In this document: in pieces, positions 44,206 to 52,200 of the stretch
How positions within the stretch are numbered: position 1 is the first letter of the stretch
Layout: each line of letters begins with the position of its first letter
NCBI GenBank assembly: GCA_017501225.1
Contig: JAFVXH010000019.1
Coordinates: 186,001-250,000, forward strand
Length of the DNA stretch: 64,000 bases
Direction: 5' to 3'
Source of the DNA: Clostridia bacterium
GTDB taxonomy: Bacteria > Bacillota > Clostridia > Oscillospirales > CAG-272
Notes under the pieces: model-generated
What the model saw: only the letters and a program-made list of their open reading frames with translations
Database searches by the model: none
What the model was told of the DNA's origin: nothing
Position numbers and translations under genes: made by a program

Positions 44206-45441
44206 TTATCCTTTCTTGGCGGTATTTTCCATTGTTTCCTCATCGAAATAGCCTTTGTATTCGACACGGATGGGGCTGTTCGGGAAGAGATACGCGTGCA
44301 GATCGATGAAGTAATTATCGGTCATGCTTGCGATATAGTCCACCACGATATCGTTCGGCTCTTCTGCCTCGTAGGGAGTTTCTCTCTTGCGGTGGAAATT
44401 GCTGTTGACGTAGTCGATGTGGTGCGTAAAGACAGGGGAGTACTTGTTTCCCTTTTTCAGATCCTCCAGGAGCTGTCCGTAAATATTTTCCATCATCGGC
44501 TTGATCGATGCACTCAGCTTGGACACCGCGGCGGCGCGGTTGTAGATATAGGAGTAGTTGTCCATCTTGGATTTGCGCAACGCCTCAAAGTGCGCGGCAT
44601 CCAACTTGATATAGGGCTTTTCATAGCTGTTTTCAATGACGTTGACCACAAGATTGTTGATGATTTCCGAATTGATGGATCCAATGTCCGTATTGGAATA
44701 CATGGTCACGGGTGTCAGCTTGGTAAGGGCTGCGTCCTGACGGTCCTTGCCAAGGTAGGCGATGATATCCGAAAGGCGAACGACGTTTGCCTCCAGCGTG
44801 GAGGGCATCAGGCTCATCATATACGCCTTATCCTCGTAGCAGCGGCGGATATCGCGGTCAAACTCCTCAAAGGAGTGCAAGGGACGGGGATAGTATTCCT
44901 CACATTCCAGCTCTCCGTTATGCGTGGCAATTCCGTCGAGCGTTTGCAGGGAAATGTTATAGGGGAAGATTCTATCCAACACGCGTACCGAATGGATGTT
45001 GTGAGAAAAGTGAAGACCGGTTTGCGCATAATACAGCTCGTCCAAAAACACCTCGCCCGTGTGTGCAAAGGGGGTATGTCCGATATCGTGACTCAAGGAG
45101 ATTGCCTCGATCAGATCCAAATTCAGATGAAGGGCAGCTCCTATGGTACGCGCGATGCGGGATACCAGCTGTACGTGCAGACTGCGACGCGTCAGGTCGT
45201 CGTTTTTATAGAGTGAAAAGACCTGCGTTTTGTCGGTATAGCGGTTATAGTACGGGCAATGCATGACCTTGTCAATATCATGCACGAAGGAGGGACGCCA
45301 TACGCTGTTCTGATCCTTCGCAATATTTTGGCGTCTTATCACGCGGTCGTTCGGGAAGGCGACCTGCGGATGATTGCCCGTTCTTTGTGCGTATTCTATT
45401 TTTTCGGTGAGTTCCTGAGAGAGAACTTCAAACTTAGGCAT
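44206..45441 (-). CDS. HD-domain dGTPase-like triphosphohydrolase
   Basis: About 411 residues of the dGTP triphosphohydrolase-like HD superfamily. RYTDKTQVF near the N-terminus, the first His in RSLHVQLVSRIARTIG, the HD pair in SLSHDIGHTPFAHTGE and the final Asp in VRLSDIIAYLGKD are all there. Family members remove triphosphate from dNTPs or hydrolyse other nucleotides. The ATG at 45441 is chosen for its GGAGG site; the frame extends 7 codons upstream without one. It lies between udk and the DHH pair, which supports a role in nucleotide turnover. Confidence 0.88.
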   Translation of the reverse strand: MPKFEVLSQELTEKIEYAQRTGNHPQVAFPNDRVIRRQNIAKDQNSVWRPSFVHDIDKVMHCPYYNRYTDKTQVFSLYKNDDLTRRSLHVQLVSRIARTIGAALHLNLDLIEAISLSHDIGHTPFAHTGEVFLDELYYAQTGLHFSHNIHSVRVLDRIFPYNISLQTLDGIATHNGELECEEYYPRPLHSFEEFDRDIRRCYEDKAYMMSLMPSTLEANVVRLSDIIAYLGKDRQDAALTKLTPVTMYSNTDIGSINSEIINNLVVNVIENSYEKPYIKLDAAHFEALRKSKMDNYSYIYNRAAAVSKLSASIKPMMENIYGQLLEDLKKGNKYSPVFTHHIDYVNSNFHRKRETPYEAEEPNDIVVDYIASMTDNYFIDLHAYLFPNSPIRVEYKGYFDEETMENTAKKG

Positions 45442-45458
45442 AATTACCTCCGTTAAAA

Positions 45459-46091
45459 TCAAATTTCTTCTTTTGGAGCCTGAAGATGCTCGGTAATACG
45501 GCCGATGATCATTCCGTACGCGACGGGGTTGTTACCGCCCTCGGGAATGATGATATCGGCGTTCTTTTTGCTGGGCTCGACAAATGCTTCATGCATGGGC
45601 TTTACGGTGGTGAGGTATTGCGAAACCACGGATTCGAGCGTTCTTCCACGCTCCTTGACGTCCCGAACCAGACGGCGCAGAATGCGCACGTCTGCGTCGG
45701 TGTCTACGTAAATTTTCATATCCATTCTGGAGAGAAGCTCTTCGTTTTCAAAAATCAGAATGCCTTCAAGTAAAATGACGTCCGTGCTGCACACGTGACG
45801 CGTATCAGCACTTCTGTCGTGCACGGTGTAGTCATAGATCGGGCAGTCGATATCCTTTCCCGACTTCAGCTGATCAAGATGCTTGATCAGAAGCTCGGTA
45901 TCAAAGGCATCCGGATGGTCATAGTTGAGGAGCGCGCGCTCCTCTTTGGACAGACTGCTTTGCGATTTGTAGTAATCATCATGTCGAAGGACGGAAATTT
46001 GTCCCTCGAATCTTTGAAGGATATTTTCGGTCAGAGTGGTCTTTCCGCTTCCGGAGCCACCCGCAATTCCGATCAATAAGCGTTTTTTCAT
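45459..46091 (-). CDS. udk: Uridine/cytidine kinase
   Basis: A 210-residue P-loop kinase with GIAGGSGSGKTTL, DDYYKSQ and a PIYDYTVHDR motif, followed by LLEGILIFENEEL, as in uridine kinase. It phosphorylates uridine and cytidine to UMP and CMP using ATP or GTP. The ATG at 46091 follows GAGGT; the frame's earlier start has no site. Having both a salvage kinase and catabolic phosphorylases in one operon suggests the cell can either reuse or burn incoming nucleosides. Confidence 0.92.
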   Translation of the reverse strand: MKKRLLIGIAGGSGSGKTTLTENILQRFEGQISVLRHDDYYKSQSSLSKEERALLNYDHPDAFDTELLIKHLDQLKSGKDIDCPIYDYTVHDRSADTRHVCSTDVILLEGILIFENEELLSRMDMKIYVDTDADVRILRRLVRDVKERGRTLESVVSQYLTTVKPMHEAFVEPSKKNADIIIPEGGNNPVAYGMIIGRITEHLQAPKEEI

Positions 46092-46108
46092 GATGATACC
46101 TCGCAAAG

Positions 46109-47410
46109 TTATCGAATGATTTTATAAAGAATGGGCTGCTTTTCGACGGGAGCTTCGGAGTAACGGATCGCATCGGTCACCATCCGTTCGGCATCGGAAA
46201 GCATCTCCTTTCGCTCTGTGTAAAGCGTTGCGATGACGTCGCCGCGCTTGATCGCGTCGGAGGGCTTTTTGTGAAGCACGATTCCCGCAAGAGGATCGAT
46301 CGTCGACTCCTTGGTTTGCCTGCCGGCACCGAGAATGGCAGATGCCGTTCCGATCATCTCTGCATTGCAGGAAAGGATGTAGCCATCCTGTGCGGCAAGC
46401 ACGTCTTGCCTGTATTTCGCATCTCCAAAGAGTGCGGGGTTCTTGGCGTAGGTCGCGTCACCGCCCTGCAGCTCGATCCACTGACAGAACTTCTCATATG
46501 CCGCGCCGCTTTCCAGCGTTTGTGCCGCCCGTTTCTCCGCCTCTGCCTGCTCAAGACCGCAGGAGAGCGAGATCATCAAGGAAGCAAGCGCAAGACATAC
46601 CGTGCGCAGATCCTCGGGGCCTTTTCCTTGCAGGACGTCGATCGCTTCCTTGATTTCCAAGGCGTTTCCGATGGCGTGCCCCAAGGGAATATCCATATTG
46701 CTGATGATGGCGGCGGTGTTTCGACGGTGCGACTCGCCGATCCTTACCATCATGTTTGCCAGGATCTCCGCCTGCTCGGCATCGCGCATAAAGGCACCGC
46801 TTCCGCACTTGACGTCCAGCACGATGGAGCGTGTTCCCGCGGCGAGCTTTTTGCTCATGATGGAGGATGCGATCAGGGGAATGGAATCGACCGTCGCGGT
46901 GACGTCGCGCAGAGCATAAAGCTTTTTATCGGCGGGGGCTAAGTCCGCACTTTGTCCTACAACGGCAACACCGCAGCTCTGTACCTGGGAAACGAATTGA
47001 TCGGGAGAGAGGGAAACCTCAAAGCCCGGGAAGGATTCAAGCTTATCCGCAGTGCCTCCGGTGTGTCCAAGACCGCGACCGGTCATTTTTGCAACCATAC
47101 CGCCCGCAGCCGCTACGATAGGCGCGACGATCAGCGTCGTTTTATCTCCGACGCCACCGGTGGAGTGCTTATCCACGCTTCGGTCGCCAAAGGCGGAGAG
47201 ATCGACCGTATCTCCCGAGGTTGCCATCGCCTCGGTCAGATCGAAGATCTCACGGTCAGTCATTCCCTGAAAGCAGACCGCCATCAGGAATGCGGACATC
47301 TGGTAATCCGGAATTTCCTCCTTGGTATAAGAGGTGATCATGGAAAAGATCTCGTCGCGGGTTAGCTCTCCACCGTGCTTTTTCTTTTCAATCAAGTCAT
47401 ACATTCTCAT
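46109..47410 (-). CDS. pdp: Pyrimidine-nucleoside phosphorylase
   Basis: A 433-residue enzyme of the thymidine/pyrimidine-nucleoside phosphorylase family. The conserved phosphate-binding KHSTGGVGDKTTL and the family signature MTGRGLGHTGGTADKLES are both visible. It splits uridine, thymidine and deoxyuridine with phosphate to base plus (deoxy)ribose-1-phosphate. The C-terminal domain (about 345-433) is complete. It sits between cdd and udk, so cytidine deaminated by Cdd can be cleaved at once. AAAGGTGAG precedes the start. Confidence 0.95.
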   Translation of the reverse strand: MRMYDLIEKKKHGGELTRDEIFSMITSYTKEEIPDYQMSAFLMAVCFQGMTDREIFDLTEAMATSGDTVDLSAFGDRSVDKHSTGGVGDKTTLIVAPIVAAAGGMVAKMTGRGLGHTGGTADKLESFPGFEVSLSPDQFVSQVQSCGVAVVGQSADLAPADKKLYALRDVTATVDSIPLIASSIMSKKLAAGTRSIVLDVKCGSGAFMRDAEQAEILANMMVRIGESHRRNTAAIISNMDIPLGHAIGNALEIKEAIDVLQGKGPEDLRTVCLALASLMISLSCGLEQAEAEKRAAQTLESGAAYEKFCQWIELQGGDATYAKNPALFGDAKYRQDVLAAQDGYILSCNAEMIGTASAILGAGRQTKESTIDPLAGIVLHKKPSDAIKRGDVIATLYTERKEMLSDAERMVTDAIRYSEAPVEKQPILYKIIR

Positions 47411-47419
47411 AGATCGTTC

Positions 47420-47845
47420 TCACCTTTCCTCGGGGTCAAGAAGCCCGAACCGCATCGGCAAAAGCTCGCCAAGAGTAAACGTGCGCACCGTTTTTCCGTC
47501 ATAGAGAATGATGGAAAAATCATCCTTGCAAAACTCCGACATGACCTGACGGCAGACGCCGCAGGGAGGACAGTGGAAGGAAACGTCCTCCCGACTGTCA
47601 CCGCCCACGATGGCAATCGCGGAAAAATCGCGCTTCCCGTCATGGACTGCGGAGAAAAAGGCAACGCGCTCGGCGCACACTGTGGGGGTATGCGAGGAGC
47701 ATTCGATATTGGCACCCGTATAGCACGAGCCGTCGCTTGTCAGGAGTGCCGCACCGACGGAAAAGGAGGAATAGGGGCAATAGGATTTTTTACGCGCTTC
47801 AAGAGCTTTTTCAATCAGCATCTCTGCCGTTTCCCGATTTACCAT
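47420..47845 (-). CDS. cdd: Cytidine deaminase
   Basis: A 141-residue zinc enzyme of the small tetrameric type. Catalytic Cys-Ala-Glu lies in TVCAERVAFF and the two further zinc Cys in PPCGVCRQ; the NIECSSHTP segment is also conserved. It deaminates cytidine and deoxycytidine to uridine and deoxyuridine. The start follows GGAGG and overlaps the end of deoB by 7 bases, so the two are translationally coupled. Confidence 0.95.
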   Translation of the reverse strand: MVNRETAEMLIEKALEARKKSYCPYSSFSVGAALLTSDGSCYTGANIECSSHTPTVCAERVAFFSAVHDGKRDFSAIAIVGGDSREDVSFHCPPCGVCRQVMSEFCKDDFSIILYDGKTVRTFTLGELLPMRFGLLDPEER

Positions 47846-48978
47846 ACAGCCTCCTCGTTTGTTAAGAATTGATAAGCGGCTTTGCCTACGTGATCAAATC
47901 CCGTAAGCGTGCCGAGATTGCAAGCGTCCTTGTCGATCTGATATTGCAGATAGGGGACCGCTTCACGGGTGTGGTCGGTGCTCTCGTCGGTCGGGTCGCA
48001 GCCGTGATCTGCGGTGATCAGCAACAGATCATCCTTGCCAAGAAGCGGCAAAAAGTCCTTTAGCCAAGCGTCAAACTCATTGAGCGCGTTTGCATACCCA
48101 ACGGCATCCTGACGGTGACCGTACAGCATATCGAAATCCACGAGATTGATAAAGCAAAGACCGTTAAAATCCCGGAAAGCAAGCTCCTTTGCCACACTCA
48201 TTCCCTCGGTATTTCCGTGCGTGGGATGCGTTTCGGTAAGTCCACTCATGACGAAAATATCGCCGATCTTTCCCACACCGATGACGTCGTATCCTTTTTC
48301 CGAAAGACGGTTCAGGATCGTTTTTTGTGGGGGAACCAAGGAAAAATCACGCCGATTTGCCGTGCGGGTAAAGCCACCCTCGGCAGTTCCCACAAAGGGG
48401 CGCGCGATCACGCGACCGACGGCATGCTCACCCTGCAGGATCGAACGTGCGATCTCGCAAATGCGGTAGAGCTCCTCGATGGAAACGAGCTCCTCGTGTG
48501 CCGCAATTTGGAAGACACTGTCAGCAGAGGTGTAGACGATCAGCTTACCGGTGCGCAGATGCTCCTCGCCGTAGTCACGGATGACGTCTGTTCCGGAATA
48601 GGGCAGATTGCAGATCACGCCGTACCCGGTTTTGCGCTCGAATTCCTCCAGAACCTCCTTTGGGAAGCCGTTTGGATAGGTTGGCATGGGAGCGTGGGAA
48701 ATCAGTCCCATCATTTCCCAATGTCCCGTGGTGGTGTCCTTGCCAAGGCTCTTTTCCAAAAGTCTTGCATGCGTTGCAAGCGGTGCGGAGTCGGAAGGCA
48801 AGACGGTTACGCCGTCAATATCACCAAGCCCCAGGGAGGTCATGGTGGGAAGATGCAGGATCCCCGTTTTCGAAACACCCAGAAGGGTGTTCGCGTTTTC
48901 ATCTCCGAAGTTTTTGGCATCCGGAGCAGGACCGATACCAAAGGAATCCAGAACGATCAAAAATACTCTTTTATTCAT
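47839..48978 (-). CDS. deoB: Phosphopentomutase
   Basis: A 379-residue alkaline-phosphatase-superfamily mutase. VFLIVLDSFGIGPAPDA supplies the first metal-binding Asp, TTGHWEMMG is the DeoB-specific segment with the phospho-acceptor Thr, and LLITADHGCDPT near the end carries further metal ligands. It converts (deoxy)ribose-1-phosphate to the 5-phosphate, linking the phosphorylases to DeoC. The ATG at 48978 begins one base after the deoD stop, with no clear ribosome-binding site, so translation is probably coupled to deoD. Confidence 0.95.
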   Translation of the reverse strand: MNKRVFLIVLDSFGIGPAPDAKNFGDENANTLLGVSKTGILHLPTMTSLGLGDIDGVTVLPSDSAPLATHARLLEKSLGKDTTTGHWEMMGLISHAPMPTYPNGFPKEVLEEFERKTGYGVICNLPYSGTDVIRDYGEEHLRTGKLIVYTSADSVFQIAAHEELVSIEELYRICEIARSILQGEHAVGRVIARPFVGTAEGGFTRTANRRDFSLVPPQKTILNRLSEKGYDVIGVGKIGDIFVMSGLTETHPTHGNTEGMSVAKELAFRDFNGLCFINLVDFDMLYGHRQDAVGYANALNEFDAWLKDFLPLLGKDDLLLITADHGCDPTDESTDHTREAVPYLQYQIDKDACNLGTLTGFDHVGKAAYQFLTNEEAVW

Positions 48979-48979
48979 G

Positions 48980-49699
48980 TTACATCGAAATTGCAACGTT
49001 GAGTGCAATGGTCATCATATCGGTAAAGGTGTTCTGTCTTGCATCGGCATCAAGTGCCTCACCGCGCAGGATGTGGTCGGATGCGGTGCAGATCGCAAGC
49101 GCGCGCTTTTTGGCAGCTGCGGCGTTCATATAGAGAGCGGCAGCCTCCATCTCTACGGCAAGCACACCCATGTTCGCCCAACCGTCGTTGAATTTGGGAT
49201 TTGCGTTGTAGAACACGTCGGAGGAAAGGAGATTGCCGACGTGATAACGCACGCCGAGCTTTTCTGCTTCCTCAACGGCGCGACGCAGAAGGGTAAAATC
49301 CGCGATGGGCGCAAAGTTGCCTCCAAGATTGTATTGATCCTGATAATTGGAATTGGTGCAAGCACCCATTGCGATCAGGATATCACGAAGCTGCACGTTA
49401 TCGGCAAGTCCTCCCGCAGAGCCGATGCGGATGATGTTTTCCACTCCGAAGAAGTTGTAAAGCTCATAGGAATAAATGCCGATGGAGGGCATACCCATAC
49501 CGCTTGCCATGACCGTGACGGGAACACCCTGATAGGTGCCCGTATATCCTTGAATTCCGCGGATGTTGTTGATCAGACGCGCGTCCTGCAAGAAGTTTTC
49601 CGCTACGAATTTCGAGCGCAGAGGGTCACCGGGCATCAGGACGGTTTTGCCAAAGTCCGATTTGTCGGCACGAATGTGGGGAGTAGCTTGTTGACTCAT
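48980..49699 (-). CDS. deoD: Purine-nucleoside phosphorylase, DeoD type
   Basis: A 239-residue hexameric-type phosphorylase. TVLMPGDPLRSK provides the phosphate-binding Arg, MGMPSIGIYSYELYNFF is the family signature, and EMEAAALY plus CTASDHI contribute the purine and ribose contacts. It cleaves purine (deoxy)nucleosides to base and pentose-1-phosphate. The ATG at 49699 follows AAGGAGG; a start 11 codons earlier has none. Confidence 0.95.
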   Translation of the reverse strand: MSQQATPHIRADKSDFGKTVLMPGDPLRSKFVAENFLQDARLINNIRGIQGYTGTYQGVPVTVMASGMGMPSIGIYSYELYNFFGVENIIRIGSAGGLADNVQLRDILIAMGACTNSNYQDQYNLGGNFAPIADFTLLRRAVEEAEKLGVRYHVGNLLSSDVFYNANPKFNDGWANMGVLAVEMEAAALYMNAAAAKKRALAICTASDHILRGEALDADARQNTFTDMMTIALNVAISM

Positions 49700-49709
49700 A
49701 GTATCCTCC

Positions 49710-50378
49710 TTAATAACCGCTTTGCGCGGCATCGTTCTTTGCGATCTTTACGATGCGGCTGGTTCCCAGACGCGTAGCGCCGAGCGCGATGAAGTCCTCG
49801 GCATCTGCAAGGGAAGAAATTCCGCCTGCTGCCTTGATGCGGACGTTCTTGCCAACGTGCTTTGCAAAGAGCGCGACGTCCTCGCGAGTAGCACCTCCGG
49901 TGGAAAAGCCCGTGGAGGTCTTGATGAAATCCACGCCCGCCTCGGTGACGAGCTCGCACATCTTGATTTTTTCCTCGTCGGTGAGCAAGCAGGTTTCGAT
50001 AATGACCTTGAGGATCTTTTCACCGCAAGCAGCCTTGAGCTCCTTGAGCTCGGAGAGGATCTCGTCGTAGCGGCCTGCCTTGAGGAAGCCTACGTTGATG
50101 ACCATATCGATCTCGTCGGCACCGTTTGCAAGCGCATCGCGGCACTCAAATACCTTTGTCGCCGTGGTAGAGTAACCGTTGGGGAAGCCGATGACGGTGC
50201 AGATCTGGAGCTTGTCGCCAACGTATTCCTTCGCCGCTTTTACGTAGCATGCGGGAATGCAGACGGATGCAGTGGAAAAACGAATTCCGTCGTCACAGAC
50301 GGCGCGGATATCTTCCCAGGTAGCACTTTGCGCAAGGAGGGTGTGGTCACATTTGGAAAGGATCTCGGAAAGTTTCAT
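49710..50378 (-). CDS. deoC: Deoxyribose-phosphate aldolase
   Basis: A 222-residue class I aldolase. The Schiff-base lysine lies in [16 protein letters not shown], and the second conserved Lys is in RIKAAGGI. It splits 2-deoxyribose-5-phosphate into glyceraldehyde-3-phosphate and acetaldehyde, the step that makes DNA a carbon source. Having deoC with deoB, deoD and pdp is strong evidence for deoxynucleoside catabolism rather than only salvage. Confidence 0.96.
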   Translation of the reverse strand: MKLSEILSKCDHTLLAQSATWEDIRAVCDDGIRFSTASVCIPACYVKAAKEYVGDKLQICTVIGFPNGYSTTATKVFECRDALANGADEIDMVINVGFLKAGRYDEILSELKELKAACGEKILKVIIETCLLTDEEKIKMCELVTEAGVDFIKTSTGFSTGGATREDVALFAKHVGKNVRIKAAGGISSLADAEDFIALGATRLGTSRIVKIAKNDAAQSGY

Positions 50379-50392
50379 TGTCGTTACCTCAC

Positions 50393-50989
50393 TTATTTAT
50401 TAGTATCGTTTTGTTTTTGAAGATTGATCTTTTTCCGCCAGCACTTGTGGCACATGGCAATGTAGCGGTCGTTGCCGCCAAGCAGGACCTGCTCGCCCTC
50501 GGTGATGACGTTCATGTTCTCATCTACGCGAGCGTTGACGGTTGCTTTTGCGCCGCAGGAGCAAATGGTCTTGATCTCGGTGATGGAGTCGGCAACCTCA
50601 AAGAGTCGGCGGCTTCCACTGAACAGATGGGAGAGAAAATCGGTGCGAAGTCCAAAGCAGAGAACGGGAATGTTGCATTCATCCACGATCCTACGCAGAG
50701 AATCCACGTGTGCCTCGGTGAAGAATTGGCATTCATCTGCAATGATGACGTCCGCCTGCGGATTCTGCTTGGAAAACATGCTGAAAAGATCGTCGTGCTC
50801 CGCAACCGTATCGCAGGTGGCGGAAAGGCCGATGCGAGAGCGAAGCACGGTTTCACCGTCGCGATCGTCAAGAGCGGGCTTGATCAGCCAGACCCTCATC
50901 CCGCGCTCCTCATAATTGAATTTGGTGATCAGCGCTTGCGCAGTCTTGGAGGAGCCCATCGCTCCGTATTTGAAATAAAGCTTTGCCAT
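50393..50989 (-). CDS. tdk: Thymidine kinase
   Basis: A 198-residue type II thymidine kinase. The P-loop is GAMGSSKT, an atypical form of the usual GxMxSGK. The DECQFF motif holds the catalytic Glu, and CSCG plus CHKC form the zinc site. It phosphorylates thymidine to dTMP. It is first in the 11-gene operon that runs to surE. Several overlapping AT-rich -10-like elements lie upstream at about 51011-51040 on the minus strand, so the promoter cannot be placed exactly. Confidence 0.94.
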   Translation of the reverse strand: MAKLYFKYGAMGSSKTAQALITKFNYEERGMRVWLIKPALDDRDGETVLRSRIGLSATCDTVAEHDDLFSMFSKQNPQADVIIADECQFFTEAHVDSLRRIVDECNIPVLCFGLRTDFLSHLFSGSRRLFEVADSITEIKTICSCGAKATVNARVDENMNVITEGEQVLLGGNDRYIAMCHKCWRKKINLQKQNDTNK

Positions 50990-51138
50990 ACTAACACCTC
51001 ACTTTTTCCTATTATAATATTCTATCATATTTAATTATAAAAGAAAAGGGGTTTTTTGATTTTTTTACGGAATAGATACAAAATCTTTTTCCACGGTAAA
51101 CAAAAAACGGTGTTTGTACCGAGTTTTTTATTGATGAC

Positions 51139-51167
51139 TTGACAGAGATTGCTTTTTTCGTTATAAT
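51139..51167 (+). promoter_or_regulatory. Consensus sigma-A promoter of the DUF1653 gene
   Basis: Perfect TTGACA (51139-51144) and TATAAT (51162-51167) with a 17-base spacer. Confidence 0.85.
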
Positions 51168-51201
51168 AATCATATAGCAATTGATTCACAAGGAGTGCCG
51201 T

Positions 51202-51426
51202 ATGGAGATCAAGCTCGGGAAATACCGCCATTTTAAGGGAAACGAATACGAGGTTTTGGGAGTGGTCAAGCACTCCGAAACCTGCGAGGAGATGGTGCTC
51301 TACCGCGCGCTTTACGGAGAGGGAGAGATGTGGGTGCGCCCCATTTCGATGTGGCAGGAAACAGTTACAAGAGAGGGGAAGACGCAGCCCCGTTTCGTAT
51401 ACCTTGGAGAAGACGCGGAAGCCTGA
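51202..51426 (+). CDS. DUF1653 domain protein
   Basis: A 74-residue protein with the typical start KLGKYRHFKGNEYEVLGVVKHSET, central MVLYRALYGEGEMWVRP, and MWQETV ending, matching the small DUF1653 family. The function of the family is unknown. The ATG at 51202 is chosen for the AAGGAG site; the frame extends 7 codons further upstream without one. It is a single-gene transcript divergent from tdk. Confidence 0.85.
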   Translation: MEIKLGKYRHFKGNEYEVLGVVKHSETCEEMVLYRALYGEGEMWVRPISMWQETVTREGKTQPRFVYLGEDAEA

Positions 51427-51480
51427 TTTTTGCGGAATGGAAGCAGATGTAAAAAATGTTTGCAAAAATAAAAAAAGGAC

Positions 51481-51509
51481 TTGCAAACGCAAGACGGATG
51501 TGTTATAAT
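51481..51509 (+). promoter_or_regulatory. Promoter of the tRNA-Ser region
   Basis: TTGCAA (51481-51486) and TATAAT (51504-51509) with a 17-base spacer. Transcription should start near 51516, at the foot of the hairpin below. Confidence 0.7.
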
Positions 51510-51514
51510 AGACT

Positions 51515-51549
51515 GCGGTGCAGGGTTTTGTGCCTGTGCCGCTGTTTTT
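51515..51549 (+). terminator. Hairpin with T run immediately after the tRNA promoter
   Basis: GCGGTGCAGG (51515-51524) pairs with CCTGTGCCGC (51533-51542) using two G-U pairs, followed by TGTTTTTA. It looks like an intrinsic terminator but begins at the predicted transcription start, so it may be an attenuator or a structured 5' end. Confidence 0.45.
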
Positions 51550-51555
51550 ATATGT

Positions 51556-51694
51556 GGAGAAGTACTCAAGTGGGGACGTTTGCGAGCGCTGCCGGTGGCA
51601 GAGTAAGCGAGCAATAAGGAGTGGCAGCGGTCAAAATTTGGCGAAGCTTTAGCGAGCAACAAATTTTGGGAACCGCAACAGGATCGAAGAGGCG
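51556..51694 (+). pseudogene. tRNA-Ser fragment split by a structured insertion
   Basis: Bases 51556-51573 are identical to the first 18 bases of the intact tRNA-Ser downstream, and 51684-51694 match its next 11 bases (TCGAAGAGGCG). Between them lie 110 bases absent from the intact gene. The insertion contains the hairpin CTGCC/GGCAG (51589-51601) and a larger one, CAAAATTTG (51632-51640) with CAAATTTTG (51660-51668), extended by GCGGT/ACCGC. After 51694 the similarity ends, so anticodon and T arms are missing. Confidence 0.6.
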
Positions 51695-51751
51695 ACGCCG
51701 AATCGTGCGTTTCTGCGAGGGTTTTCTATATAACAAATTCAATATTTTTAC

Positions 51752-51842
51752 GGAGAAGTACTCAAGTGGTCGAAGAGGCGTGACTCGAAATCTCGTAGGG
51801 CGTTAACGCGTCGCGTGGGTTCAAATCCCACCTTCTCCGCCA
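51752..51842 (+). tRNA. tRNA-Ser(CGA)
   Basis: A 91-base tRNA with encoded CCA. The acceptor stem is GGAGAAG/CTTCTCC, the D arm CTC...GAG, the anticodon loop CTCGAAA (anticodon CGA, reading UCG), a long class II variable arm, and the T arm GTGGG-TTCAAAT-CCCAC. The anticodon stem has one apparent T-T mismatch. A terminator hairpin follows immediately. Confidence 0.95.
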
Positions 51843-51962
51843 AAAATCGACAAGTTTCGAGAGAAGCTTGTCGATTTTACTTTTTCACTCTTCACTCTTC
51901 ACTTTTCACTAATTCCTTGTCGATTTTTGGCGGAAGTAATAAGTAATAGTGAATAGTGAAAA
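51837..51962. repeat. Inverted repeats and TTCACTC tandem units after the tRNA
   Basis: The 18 bases at 51837-51854, which include the tRNA CCA tail, recur as a perfect inverted copy at 51916-51933. Between and beyond them, TTCACT heptamer-like units at 51884-51910 face AGTGAA units at 51934-51962 in inverted orientation. The layout resembles a small non-autonomous element. No protein gene is present. Confidence 0.6.
51843..51885 (+). terminator. Terminator after tRNA-Ser
   Basis: AAAATCGACAAG (51843-51854) and CTTGTCGATTTT (51867-51878) form a perfect 12-bp stem followed by ACTTTTT. Confidence 0.85.
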
Positions 51963-52074
51963 GGTGCTGATGTAGCTTTTCTCCTTTTGGTCGAAAAGCA
52001 ATTTGTTATAAAACGAATACACGACAGTTCAAGCCCAAACAAAAAGTGACGAGAATATCTTTTTTATTGACCCT

Positions 52075-52118
52075 TCACAGGAAATACCCTTGCGGTGATG
52101 CCTGTGTTTTTTTTGTTG
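52075..52118 (+). terminator. Terminator-like hairpin with a T run, orphan
   Basis: CACAGG (52076-52081) pairs with CCTGTG (52101-52106), with an inner ACC/GGT pairing, followed by a run of T. No gene precedes it within 200 bases except the tRNA region, so the transcript it ends is unknown. Confidence 0.5.
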
Positions 52119-52125
52119 AAAAAAC

Positions 52126-52154
52126 TTGAATTGGTCACATCCTTGTGCTATAAT
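52126..52154 (+). promoter_or_regulatory. Sigma-A promoter of the isochorismatase-type gene
   Basis: TTGAAT (52126-52131) and TATAAT (52149-52154), 17-base spacer. Confidence 0.8.
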
Positions 52155-52200
52155 GATATTCGTATGAAAACAGATCACAAATTCTAAGTACGAGGAGATC

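Noticed and set aside
43609-45216. A 535-codon plus-strand frame over the DHH and HD genes.
   Set aside because: It crosses two minus-strand genes with clear motifs and has no ribosome-binding site or family features.
51621-51806. A 61-codon frame across the split tRNA region.
   Set aside because: It runs through the tRNA fragment and into the intact tRNA, with no ribosome-binding site.
51884-51962. TTCACT-type short tandem units considered as a CRISPR array.
   Set aside because: Units are 7 bases with no spacers, and no cas genes are nearby.
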